Of a stretch of 57,196 nucleotides of DNA, positions 44,437 through 52,613 are shown piece by piece. The stretch is from Anaeroplasma bactoclasticum. GTDB lineage: Bacteria; Bacillota_I; Bacilli_A; ML615J-28; CAG-313. Below the pieces are notes generated by a model, which searched no databases, was not told the origin of the DNA, and worked only from the letters and a program-made list of their open reading frames with translations. The number at the start of each line of letters is the position of its first letter. The first letter of the stretch is position 1. Both the position numbers and the translations under genes were made by a program. Where the stretch lies: NCBI GenBank assembly GCA_023667245.1, contig JAMPAL010000007.1, positions 1 through 57,196 of the forward strand, in the 5' to 3' direction.

Positions 44437-44892
44437 TTAAAACCAATCATTATCCATTGCATAGATTTCTATTTCAATGCTTTTTTTCTTATTATCTGTT
44501 GCACGAATAATGATGGTTGCGGTACCCTTTTCATGAAACTCAATGGTTGCGGTACCATCAGCATTTTCAGTAACACTGAATACTCTTGATTTTTCATCAT
44601 ATGCATACTCCAACTTTTGATTGGTTGCATTATCTGGTTTCAATTGGCATTTGATTACTACCTTTAAACCCGGTGTAAATTGTTCACTGATATACCCTTC
44701 AATTCCTTGATCGATTTTAGGCTTTTCATCAGGCTTTGATGGATCATATTTTGTATATCCGTCTGTAATACAAATAATTTCTTCAACATACTTTGTTTCG
44801 TTGTATACTCTCATTCTAAGCCCAATGAAACCAGGAACAACAATCGCAATAATAAATATCACACCTATTGTTAAAATAACTGATTTTTTCAT
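44437..44892 (-). CDS. Membrane-anchored extracytoplasmic accessory protein of the ABC exporter operon
   Basis: A 151-residue protein with one N-terminal hydrophobic helix (VILTIGVIFIIAIVVPGFIG), probably an uncleaved anchor, and a beta-rich extracellular domain. The last 80 residues (VFSVTENADGTATIEFHEKG followed by TATIIIRATD) have the look of an Ig-like module. The family is not known to me. It lies 5 nt after the ABC permease stop, and its ribosome binding site AGGGG is inside the permease's last codons. A role with the exporter is inferred from this position. Confidence 0.75.
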   Translation of the reverse strand: MKKSVILTIGVIFIIAIVVPGFIGLRMRVYNETKYVEEIICITDGYTKYDPSKPDEKPKIDQGIEGYISEQFTPGLKVVIKCQLKPDNATNQKLEYAYDEKSRVFSVTENADGTATIEFHEKGTATIIIRATDNKKKSIEIEIYAMDNDWF

Positions 44893-44897
44893 AGCAA

Positions 44898-46571
44898 TTA
44901 CCCCTGTATCTCATAATAATATGCTTTAATTTTTTTGAAGAACATATATACACTAGAACCAAAAACAACTAGACTAATTAATAATAATTTCACAAAGCCA
45001 ACCGTAAGGTCATTGTTATACAAACTTGCCTCTGATAATAGCTTATAAGCAACTAACGCATAAATAATAGAAATAATGAATGCAAGCCCCGTAGATTTGT
45101 TTTCATTTGGATTATCAATAGAAACGCCAGTTGTTGCATATTGCTCATTTTGTGGATGAATAATATCTAATGTAGCGCTATACACCATATGACCTATATG
45201 TAAGAACAATATAGCAAAGCCAAATAGGATAATGTCACCTATATGAAATTGCACAGAATTGCCAAAAATAGCTACAGTGGCAAATACGCTTGGTATAGAA
45301 AACAACACGTTAAAGAATAATTTAGCAAGTAGTGGATAAACCACATCAATAGGCTTTGTTTTTTTCATATATCCAGCACGCCCTTCTCTACTATAGTAAG
45401 TAGAGATTAGTGCATTAGAAGCTAAAAGCGGCAAACAAATCAATAATACGTTAAACGTATAAATTAACCAATTCCCCAATTCTCTTGTATCCATAGCTTT
45501 ATAAATGGCATTTAATAACAGAATTAAAATGGGTACAATAATATAAACCATTAAATAGTTAATTGATATATCAATTGTTCTTAAATTAATCTTGAATTCC
45601 TTGTTAACAAAAGTCAAATAATGTCCATGTTTTTTATTTTTTCCACTTGTTTTATTACTCTTATTTAACTCAAAATTTTTAGCCATCATAACAAAAAATA
45701 ATGGTCTTGATGCAAAATAAGAAATAAAGAATAAAACAGTTGATACTCCAATTAAAATAACAAATTTACCTATAGTAAAGAAATTGATACCAAAAGCACC
45801 ACCTTTTGACTGTTCACCAATCATAATTCGAATCAACTGATTCATTACAAATAGTTTCTGTTCTACAAGTAGTAAAAATTCACGAATACTATTTCGAATG
45901 GTTGGCCATTGATTGATTAAATCGATATTTTCTGGAATAAGACCTATCAAGTATACTGCTAGCCAAATGAGTCCAGCAAGCACGATTAGAAAAACAATAA
46001 ACTCTATAATAGCATTTTTTTTCAAAAATCTATAAATATACAATACTGGTATAGAGAAAATAGCGCCAAATAATACGGGAAGTGCCACAATAAATAATAA
46101 TGGTATCCACATCCAAATATATACCCAAAAAGAACAATAACCTTGTGTAAATAATAAAGTAATGCAAGACAAACTAATAGGTATCAACAAACTAAAACTT
46201 TTCTTTAATTCGTATACATAAAATACAATAATCTTAGAAATAAAAATTTGATTTGCTCTAACAGGTAAAGTAATTAATACTCTATTATCTTCTGCAAAAT
46301 ATAAATTTTTCATTAGCTCTACTGTACAAGAAATAAATGATAATGCCAATGATATGGTGAGTACAAGCACCATAATCCGTGGCGATTCATCATATAAAAA
46401 GATACCGAATCGATTACACAATGATAAGATAATATATATAATTGTCGTAATAACAAGAAATTTAACCAAGGATAAAATAACTTTTCGTAAAGCTTCTTTC
46501 TTATTTTTAATCCACCCTAAATCAATCTTATCCCGAATTTGCATCACGACAAGTGTCTTCAAGTGATTCAT
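44898..46571 (-). CDS. ABC exporter permease (PF16949-like)
   Basis: A 557-residue membrane protein with about 12 or more TM helices, the size and hydrophobicity pattern of the putative ABC exporter permeases of PF16949. The cytoplasmic loop LINKNKSNKTSGKNKKHGHYL-like basic stretch (residues about 300-325) separates two halves. YFAEDNRVLITLPVRANQIF is typical of the family's N-terminal part. The substrate is unknown. It starts 3 nt after the ATPase gene with GAGGAAT within the ATPase's last codons, so the two are coupled. Confidence 0.85.
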   Translation of the reverse strand: MNHLKTLVVMQIRDKIDLGWIKNKKEALRKVILSLVKFLVITTIIYIILSLCNRFGIFLYDESPRIMVLVLTISLALSFISCTVELMKNLYFAEDNRVLITLPVRANQIFISKIIVFYVYELKKSFSLLIPISLSCITLLFTQGYCSFWVYIWMWIPLLFIVALPVLFGAIFSIPVLYIYRFLKKNAIIEFIVFLIVLAGLIWLAVYLIGLIPENIDLINQWPTIRNSIREFLLLVEQKLFVMNQLIRIMIGEQSKGGAFGINFFTIGKFVILIGVSTVLFFISYFASRPLFFVMMAKNFELNKSNKTSGKNKKHGHYLTFVNKEFKINLRTIDISINYLMVYIIVPILILLLNAIYKAMDTRELGNWLIYTFNVLLICLPLLASNALISTYYSREGRAGYMKKTKPIDVVYPLLAKLFFNVLFSIPSVFATVAIFGNSVQFHIGDIILFGFAILFLHIGHMVYSATLDIIHPQNEQYATTGVSIDNPNENKSTGLAFIISIIYALVAYKLLSEASLYNNDLTVGFVKLLLISLVVFGSSVYMFFKKIKAYYYEIQG

Positions 46572-46574
46572 ATC

Positions 46575-48671
46575 TTATTCCTCATGACTTTCAATCGTAT
46601 CTAAATAAAATTGCTCAAGGGTTGTTCCTGATGATTCAATTTCTTCCAATGTTTTTATACATTGAATCTGTCCTTTTTTGATGATAGCGATTCGGCCACA
46701 AAGTTTTTCCACAATATCAATCAAATGAGAACTGAAGAAAACAATATTTCCTTCTGCGGCATGTTGTTTCATACACTCTTTGACTTGATAAATACTTGTT
46801 GGATCAAGTCCTGTAAGAGGCTCATCTAAAATCCACACTTTTGGATTATGAACAAGTGCAGACATAATTGTAATTTTTTGTTTCATCCCATGAGAATAGG
46901 TCTTAATCTTACTATCTATAGAACCTTGTAATTCAAATATTTGAATATATTTTTCAATTCGAGTATTGCGATCTTCTTCTGATACATTATAAATATCAGC
47001 AATATAATTGATATATTCTCTTCCAGTTAATTTTTCATATAATGCATAGTGATCAGGTACATAACCAATATTGGATTTTGCATCTACTGGTGAAGTGGCA
47101 ACATCATAACCACAAATTTCAATAGCGCCTTCTGTAATGGGTTGTATGCCTACTGTGCTTTTGATAATAGTTGATTTACCTGCTCCATTAGGTCCAAGAA
47201 AACCAAAAATTTCACCTGCATGAACCTCTAGATTTGCATCCTTTACTGCGTATACTTTACTAGTCGCATATTTTTTTGAAAAATGCTTTAACTCCATTTT
47301 TGCTTCAATTGATTCATTCATCATATTCTCCTTTCTTGTGCTAACAGATTGGACAGCATACTTATGTAATCGAATAGCTCTTAATTTCATATGTAATTCA
47401 TAATGACTATCTGCGATTCTAAAAAATTCACCATAAATGAACCATACCCCAAGTCCGAGCGCTACATAAACTAAGAAAAAAACAAGTTGATATAGGGGAT
47501 GAAATTCAAGTTCTAATCCCGCTACATGAATAGTTGTACTTAAATTAAATATATTTTCTGCCCATGTGCCAAGTTTATCCGCAACATAATTACTATTGAT
47601 AAAGAAATAATCAACAGGATGTCCTTTTGCACTAAATACAACATTGAGTACCAATACTAAGAAAAAGTAACCAAAAAACCAAATCATTGACCATTTAAAT
47701 TCTTTTAGCGTAGGCCGTTTAAATTGTTTTAATGCAACCAGTAAAATTGGCATAAAGAAAGCAATCCAGTGATTATACCAGAAATTGAAAATACGCATGC
47801 TAAGTAGGTTTACGCTATCTGGATAGTTTGGCATAAGCATAGCAATTAATGCGCCCATTACATTGATAAAATAAGTAAAATAAAATAAACGCTTGCATTT
47901 AAAAATTAAACAAATCGGAATAATGAACATCGCTGTATTGCAAAGGTGAAATGGCCATGTCCAAGGTTCCAAAAAGTTTGTATAATTAAAATTAACTAAA
48001 AACCCAACCATTGTGGCTATACTGATAAATATTAAACTAAACCGAATGACTTCTTCCGATTGATTACGTAATGCGAAATAAAGGATAAAAGGAACGATAA
48101 TCCCAATGTAGATAAAGATCCGATGCGTAAAACTAATATCCTTTACAAAAATAGATGTTTTTGCATAGCCGAACAAAAACTGTGGTAAATAAGATGGTAG
48201 ACATGCGATAAGCAATAATGCAAATATACCAAGCATTTGAAAAATATCTCCTACTTGTGTTTTCATGCCTCTATCCATAATCAAATAATAGATACTTTCT
48301 ATTATACCGATTATTGCTTCTAGCATATATACAACGCTCAATAGATGAATCCCCGTTTTACCACACAATAATTGCGAAATGGGTAAAGCGAGTGCCAAAT
48401 TCAAAATATGAATAGGTAAACAAGTAAATCTAGCTAAATTCTTAACCATCTTAAAATGAAAGAAAGGTCTCATTAGCATAATTAAAATAGCTGCAAAATT
48501 AAACCATATTGCAAGTAAACAAATAATAGTTAATCCCTTATTAGCTAGTGGAGATGTGTCTAAACCAACATATCCACTGATAGTTTGTTGATAGCAAAAT
48601 AAACGAAATGTAAATAATGCCATAAAAAAGAAAGGAATAATTCTTTCAAATATTAATTTCCGTGTTTTCAT
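46575..48671 (-). CDS. Fusion of YwaF-like membrane protein and ABC exporter ATPase
   Basis: A 698-residue protein. Residues 1 to about 420 contain around ten TM helices; the second half of this region (EPWTWPFHLCNTAMFIIPIC, then FNFWYNHWIAFFMPILLV) matches the YwaF/TIGR02206 integral membrane family. Residues about 458-698 are a complete ABC ATPase: Walker A FLGPNGAGKST, Q-loop YVPDHYALYEKLTG, signature YSHGMKQK, Walker B VWILDEP and SSHLIDIVEKL. Such fusion is unusual. Met450 (47322-47324) has AGAAAGGAGAAT immediately upstream, so a separate 249-residue ATPase could also be made from the same message. It starts the exporter operon. Confidence 0.88.
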   Translation of the reverse strand: MKTRKLIFERIIPFFFMALFTFRLFCYQQTISGYVGLDTSPLANKGLTIICLLAIWFNFAAILIMLMRPFFHFKMVKNLARFTCLPIHILNLALALPISQLLCGKTGIHLLSVVYMLEAIIGIIESIYYLIMDRGMKTQVGDIFQMLGIFALLLIACLPSYLPQFLFGYAKTSIFVKDISFTHRIFIYIGIIVPFILYFALRNQSEEVIRFSLIFISIATMVGFLVNFNYTNFLEPWTWPFHLCNTAMFIIPICLIFKCKRLFYFTYFINVMGALIAMLMPNYPDSVNLLSMRIFNFWYNHWIAFFMPILLVALKQFKRPTLKEFKWSMIWFFGYFFLVLVLNVVFSAKGHPVDYFFINSNYVADKLGTWAENIFNLSTTIHVAGLELEFHPLYQLVFFLVYVALGLGVWFIYGEFFRIADSHYELHMKLRAIRLHKYAVQSVSTRKENMMNESIEAKMELKHFSKKYATSKVYAVKDANLEVHAGEIFGFLGPNGAGKSTIIKSTVGIQPITEGAIEICGYDVATSPVDAKSNIGYVPDHYALYEKLTGREYINYIADIYNVSEEDRNTRIEKYIQIFELQGSIDSKIKTYSHGMKQKITIMSALVHNPKVWILDEPLTGLDPTSIYQVKECMKQHAAEGNIVFFSSHLIDIVEKLCGRIAIIKKGQIQCIKTLEEIESSGTTLEQFYLDTIESHEE
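47322..47334 (-). promoter_or_regulatory. Internal ribosome binding site and start within the fusion gene
   Basis: In-frame AAGGAGAAT directly before two consecutive ATG codons (Met450-451), just ahead of the ATPase domain. It may give a free ATPase subunit of 249 residues. Confidence 0.5.
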
Positions 48672-48696
48672 AGAAATCTCCTTTTTACTCCTTAAT

Positions 48697-48725
48697 ATTT
48701 TACATCAATTTGACATATTTTGCAA
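48697..48725 (-). promoter_or_regulatory. Promoter of the ABC exporter operon
   Basis: Minus strand TTGCAA at 48720-48725, 17-nt spacer, TAAAAT at 48697-48702. Confidence 0.65.
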
Positions 48726-48768
48726 TACTCTTTCAACTAGGTGGCATAAATTGCTAGGTAAAAGGCAT

Positions 48769-48802
48769 AAAAAAAGACTATTTATGAGATGAAATAGCCT
48801 TT
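48769..48802 (-). terminator. Terminator of the 4-TM protein gene
   Basis: Leftward stem AGGCTATTT/AAATAGTCT followed by seven T, starting at the stop codon. Confidence 0.85.
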
Positions 48803-49289
48803 ATTTTTGTTCGTTTTGTTGTTTGACTTTTTGAAAAAGTAAACTGAGCAACATAATGTTCACAACGGATAGTAGAATAACACTAGCACATATAAGAATT
48901 ACAGTAGTAGATTGAGATTGAATCAAAGATACAAACATATATATAACAGCCACACAAAGAGTAATCATTTCCAATACAAATAATGCAATAGCTGATGTTT
49001 TAGGATATACCTTTTTAAAGACTAAATTTTTAGATAACAATAAATATACCAAACCAATAATAAGCATGATTCCAAAGGCAATCAAACTAAAAACACCTAT
49101 GACCTTTGCACAGCCTTCAGCAATCCCTGCCCCAAGTTCGCCAGCAGGTTGATTTGGATCAGGAGTAACTGTTGATCCAGTAATCAGTCCAATTCCACCA
49201 AATAATAGCACGATTGCACAGACTAATAATGCTATACTTTTAATAAATAATAAAATACCTGATGTCTTTTGTAATTGTTGTTTATCCAT
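48801..49289 (-). CDS. Four-TM membrane protein of unknown function
   Basis: A 162-residue protein with four predicted TM helices (ILLFIKSIALLVCAIVLLFG, CAKVIGVFSLIAFGIMLIIG, AIALFVLEMITLCVAVIYMF and LICASVILLSVVNIMLLSL). One extracytoplasmic loop is rich in Thr/Pro/Gly and the C-terminus is short and basic-polar. No family is recognised. GGAGG precedes the ATG. The gene begins about 30 nt after the 3' end of a structured RNA with no promoter between, so it is probably expressed by read-through from that RNA's promoter. Confidence 0.75.
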   Translation of the reverse strand: MDKQQLQKTSGILLFIKSIALLVCAIVLLFGGIGLITGSTVTPDPNQPAGELGAGIAEGCAKVIGVFSLIAFGIMLIIGLVYLLLSKNLVFKKVYPKTSAIALFVLEMITLCVAVIYMFVSLIQSQSTTVILICASVILLSVVNIMLLSLLFQKVKQQNEQK

Positions 49290-49317
49290 ATTTATCCTCC
49301 TGATAAATTGATTTTTA

Positions 49318-49507
49318 ATAAAAACCCAGATGAGTCGTTATCACAGGATGCGCAACCGCATCTATAATAAGGTGGTAAACTTGAGTCATATATCGGGATT
49401 CCTACATCCAATAGGAGCAAGCTTTCGACACCAATATGACAATCGTTTCCTAAGTTGTTTTGTTCGGGCCGCTAAATAAAAAGTGAAAATGCGAGCTCTC
49501 CAGGCAC
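49318..49507 (-). ncRNA. Structured RNA, best guess 6S RNA
   Basis: The minus strand between a consensus promoter (49512-49540) and a U-run (49320-49324) has the size (about 185 nt) and shape of 6S RNA. A closing stem pairs CCTGGAGAG with CTC-A-TCTGGG. A large central internal loop has a small hairpin GATGCG gtt GCGCATC on its 3' side, and an apical arm contains CATAT...ATATG and TCCTA/TAGGA. It contains no tRNA, tmRNA or SRP core, and matches no riboswitch class I know. The 6S assignment rests on architecture alone. A cis-acting leader of the following 4-TM gene is the main alternative. Confidence 0.5.
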
Positions 49508-49511
49508 CAAT

Positions 49512-49540
49512 ATTATATCATATCTATATTACTTTTTCAA
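49512..49540 (-). promoter_or_regulatory. Promoter of the 6S-like RNA
   Basis: Minus strand TTGAAA at 49535-49540, 17-nt spacer, TATAAT at 49512-49517. The predicted start is at 49505-49508. Confidence 0.8.
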
Positions 49541-49684
49541 TCAAATGCTCATAATTTTATTTGAAAAAATGTACCAATTTTACTTATTTGATTCAAAACA
49601 ATTTCATTTAATTTATTTCTATTTTTTATATTTTTTCCCAATGAAGCATTTTTATACCCTATTTTTTTCCTTTTCTTTATTTGC

Positions 49685-49713
49685 TTGCAAAAAAGGTATT
49701 TTTTCAGTATAAT
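49685..49713 (+). promoter_or_regulatory. Promoter of the ttcA-like gene
   Basis: TTGCAA at 49685-49690, 17-nt spacer, TATAAT at 49708-49713. This excludes any protein start upstream of 49720. Confidence 0.75.
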
Positions 49714-49741
49714 AATTAAACCAAAGATAGGAGGAAAAATT

Positions 49742-50596
49742 ATGGAAAAATATCAAACAGTTGAGCATTCAATTATTACAAAATTTAGACCCACTATCTA
49801 CCGATTATTCGTGCGTGCCATTGAAGAATATCAATTGATTCAAGAAGGAGATAAAATTGCCGTATGCATATCAGGTGGTAAAGATTCTATGCTTCTTGCT
49901 AAATGTATGGCAGAATTTCAGAAACATGGTCCTATTTCATTTGAAGTTATCTATATGTGTATGGATCCTGGTTATAGTCCAAAACATTTAAAGCAGTTGC
50001 TGGATACCGCAAATCTATTGCATATTCCCTTAGATATTTTTCAAACAGATATTTTTCATATTGTTCATGAAATGAAGGATTCACCTTGTTATATATGTGC
50101 AAGAATGCGAAGGGGACACCTATATGCAAACGCCAAAAAAAGGGGATGCAATAAAATTGCCTTAGGTCATCACTTTGATGATGTAATTGAAACCGTATTG
50201 ATGAGTATGATTTATGGAGCAGAATATAAAACAATGATGCCTAAAATCTTGAGTGAAAATTACCCTGGTTTAGAACTTATTCGACCGCTCTATTTGATTA
50301 AAGAAGAAAATATAAAAAAATGGGTTACCTACAATCAATTGGAATTTTTGCAATGTGCTTGTCGTTTTACAGAAGAAAATCATATGTCAGCACAAGGTTC
50401 CTCCAAGCGTCAAGAAATAAAAGCACTGATTCAGCAGCTTCGTGCCAATTATCCCAATAGTGATATCAATATTTTTAGAAGTTTTCATGATGTCAATCTC
50501 AATACTTTAATAGGATATCATACAGATAAAATGACATACCATTTTTTAGATGACTATCAGGATCGAAAAGAAAAGCAAAAACAAAAAGAAGAATAA
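49742..50596 (+). CDS. TtcA/TilS-superfamily tRNA thiolation protein
   Basis: A 284-residue PP-loop ATPase with SGGKDSMLLA (residues about 43-52). The Cys pairs CYICARMRRGHLY and CACRF, as in TtcA, suggest an iron-sulfur cluster. GHHFDDVIETVLMSMIYGAE is the second ATP-pyrophosphatase motif. TtcA makes 2-thiocytidine-32 in tRNA; related proteins modify other positions, so the exact target is open. I start at ATG 49742-49744 with AGGAGG 8 nt upstream; the longer frame begins inside the promoter. Confidence 0.88.
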   Translation: MEKYQTVEHSIITKFRPTIYRLFVRAIEEYQLIQEGDKIAVCISGGKDSMLLAKCMAEFQKHGPISFEVIYMCMDPGYSPKHLKQLLDTANLLHIPLDIFQTDIFHIVHEMKDSPCYICARMRRGHLYANAKKRGCNKIALGHHFDDVIETVLMSMIYGAEYKTMMPKILSENYPGLELIRPLYLIKEENIKKWVTYNQLEFLQCACRFTEENHMSAQGSSKRQEIKALIQQLRANYPNSDINIFRSFHDVNLNTLIGYHTDKMTYHFLDDYQDRKEKQKQKEE

Positions 50597-50641
50597 CTTA
50601 TTCCATTTAATGTATACGTTTTCATTTTATTATTATTTTAG

Positions 50642-50670
50642 TTGAAAATTTTCTTATCTTTTAGTATAAT
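50642..50670 (+). promoter_or_regulatory. Promoter of the SGNH hydrolase gene
   Basis: TTGAAA at 50642-50647, 17-nt spacer, TATAAT at 50665-50670. Confidence 0.85.
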
Positions 50671-50705
50671 GAAAAAAGTATGAATTGACTATATGAGGTG
50701 ACATT

Positions 50706-51323
50706 ATGGAAATAAAAAAGAAGAGTACTATTTTATTCCTTGGTGATTGTATTACTGGAGCAGATCGTAATCTTGAAGATCCAAACGATTTAGGTCATGG
50801 TTATGTGGCGCGGATTAATGATGCTTTAAAGAATTATCGAATTAAAATTGTAAATCGTGGGCTTGATGGAAATCGTACATTACATTTGCTTGAACAATAC
50901 GAAGAAAATGTCCTCCAAGTTCAACCAGACTTTATCACCATTTATATAGGAATGAATGATGTATGGCACCACTATTCTAGAAATATTGAAACAAGTAATA
51001 TTGCATTTGAACAACAACTGCGGACCCTACTTGAAAAAATCAAACAAGATTTAAATGTGCCTATTTTAATTATTGAACCATTTATTATTGATATTACACC
51101 TGAATTAACCAAAATGCGTGAAGAGTTATGGCAAAAGGTTGATATTATTCGAAAATTAGCCAGAGAATATGCCTCAGAATACGTTGCATTAGATGGATCA
51201 TTTGCCAGTGCTTGTATCAAACATGAACCAACCTTCTATTCTATCGATGGAGTACATCCTACTGAGGAAGGACACAAATTTATTGCTAGACGATGGCTTA
51301 GAAATGTGATTGTTGAAGATTAA
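50706..51323 (+). CDS. SGNH/GDSL hydrolase-family protein with Cys at the nucleophile position
   Basis: A 205-residue cytoplasmic protein with the blocks of SGNH hydrolases: ILFLGDCITGADRN (block I), NRGLDGNRT (block II Gly), YIGMNDVWHHY (block III Asn) and DGVHPTEEGH (block V Asp/His). The block I nucleophile, normally Ser in GDS, reads Cys15 (GDC, codon TGT). A Cys nucleophile could still work, or the protein could be catalytically changed. The other catalytic residues are kept. It has a consensus promoter and shares a bidirectional terminator with the convergent antiporter gene. Confidence 0.88.
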   Translation: MEIKKKSTILFLGDCITGADRNLEDPNDLGHGYVARINDALKNYRIKIVNRGLDGNRTLHLLEQYEENVLQVQPDFITIYIGMNDVWHHYSRNIETSNIAFEQQLRTLLEKIKQDLNVPILIIEPFIIDITPELTKMREELWQKVDIIRKLAREYASEYVALDGSFASACIKHEPTFYSIDGVHPTEEGHKFIARRWLRNVIVED

Positions 51324-51330
51324 TTAAAAG

Positions 51331-51372
51331 AAAAGAAGTTGTACGACTAAACTCGTACAGCTTCTTCTTTTT
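51331..51372. terminator. Bidirectional terminator overlapping the antiporter gene end
   Basis: Stem GAAGTTGTACGA/TCGTACAGCTTC with loop CTAAAC; T-run on the right and A-rich flank on the left. The antiporter's TAG stop lies in the loop. Confidence 0.9.
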
Positions 51373-52612
51373 TTCTCTTTGCTTCTTGTGGAATTTCTCC
51401 CGATTTGGCCAGTGCTATCTTAGTAATAACCGGACCAAACAATTCGTAAATCAATGTTGCACAAAGCACAATGGTAACAACACTTGTAGCAATGCCCATT
51501 GTTTCAGGATGGCTACCAAATTTCTTGGACACCATTTGAGCCATACCAATCGCAACACCTGCTTGCGGAAATAAAGTTAATCCTAGATATTTTACAACAT
51601 TTTGATCAGCATGAACTGCTTTTGCACCAAAATAAGCACCAAAATATTTTCCTAAACATCTTGCAATTAAGTAAACAACACCTACTACACCAATTTTAGC
51701 TAGATTACTCATATCTAGTTCTGCACTTGATAAAATAAAGAATAACATAAATAGTGGTGGGGTCCAACGCTCGCATCCATCCATAATACCAAGAGCTTCT
51801 TGGCTAAGATTACAAAACGTTGCACCAATCATCATACAAAGAAGTAATGATGATAATCCAAATGGTAAATTCAATGTTTCGAATAACTCACAAAGTCCAA
51901 CTCCTAAAAAGACTGCTGTAATCATCAAAATAAGACGATTGGCACGAGATTTAAACCATTTTGTAGCAAACGCGAGCATTGCTCCGATGATTGCTCCTAT
52001 ACCTAATGATGCGACAATTTCCACAATCGGCCATACCAAAATATTGAATACAGTCAATTGTTCTCCTGTAGCAAATGCCTTTGCAAGGGCAAAAGAGAGT
52101 GAAAAAAACATCAAGCCAAATGCATCGTCTAATGCAACTACAGGCAAAAGTGTATCTGTGACTGGTCCTCTTGCCTTATATTGACGCACAACCATTAATG
52201 TAGCTGCAGGGGCAGTTGCTGTAGCAATAGCACCTAATACAAGAGAAAGTGCTAAATTTTCATTATTATACGATCTCATGCATACAAAGGTGATTACAAC
52301 AAATACATCTACTAGAACTAATGCTGCCATACTTTGAGCGAATGTAATCGAGAAAATACTTTTTCCTAATTTTTTCAAACTTGAGATTTTAAATTCACCA
52401 CCAATAGAAAAGGCAATGAAGCCTAAAGCCAAATCCACAATAATAGTGAATGCTTGAATACTATCTTCTGTTAATAGATTAAAACAAGATGGCCCTATCA
52501 ATAATCCCACTACTAAGTATCCTGTTACATTTGGCAAATGTAATATCTTCACAATTCTAGTCGACAAAAGTCCAGCGACCAGTGCAATAACAATACTCAA
52601 TATTGGTGACAT
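51347..52612 (-). CDS. CPA2-type cation:proton antiporter
   Basis: A 421-residue membrane protein with about 12-13 TM helices of the KefB/NapA-like monovalent cation:proton antiporter family. It has LPNVTGYLVVGLLIGPSCFN, AFSIGGEFK, GAIATATAPAATLMVVRQY, VVALDDAFGLMFF (the Asp pair of the ion site) and FPQAGVAIGMAQMV. No RCK/TrkA-N domain is attached. I take ATG 52610-52612 as start, since the frame opens upstream only with TTG at the very end of the preceding gene. It follows the PII-like gene with one base between stop and ATG; the pair suggests regulation by that protein. Confidence 0.9.
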   Translation of the reverse strand: MSPILSIVIALVAGLLSTRIVKILHLPNVTGYLVVGLLIGPSCFNLLTEDSIQAFTIIVDLALGFIAFSIGGEFKISSLKKLGKSIFSITFAQSMAALVLVDVFVVITFVCMRSYNNENLALSLVLGAIATATAPAATLMVVRQYKARGPVTDTLLPVVALDDAFGLMFFSLSFALAKAFATGEQLTVFNILVWPIVEIVASLGIGAIIGAMLAFATKWFKSRANRLILMITAVFLGVGLCELFETLNLPFGLSSLLLCMMIGATFCNLSQEALGIMDGCERWTPPLFMLFFILSSAELDMSNLAKIGVVGVVYLIARCLGKYFGAYFGAKAVHADQNVVKYLGLTLFPQAGVAIGMAQMVSKKFGSHPETMGIATSVVTIVLCATLIYELFGPVITKIALAKSGEIPQEAKRKKEEAVRV

Positions 52613-52613
52613 A

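Noticed and set aside
49318-49507. Glycine, cobalamin, lysine or T-box leader
   Set aside because: GGAGAG and GGTG occur, but the conserved cores (CTCAGGCAAAAGGAC, GCCACTG, AGGGTGGNACCGCG and others) are absent on either strand.
49685-49741. N-terminal extension of the ttcA-like protein
   Set aside because: It begins with TTG inside a -35 box and crosses the -10, so it is upstream of the likely transcription start.
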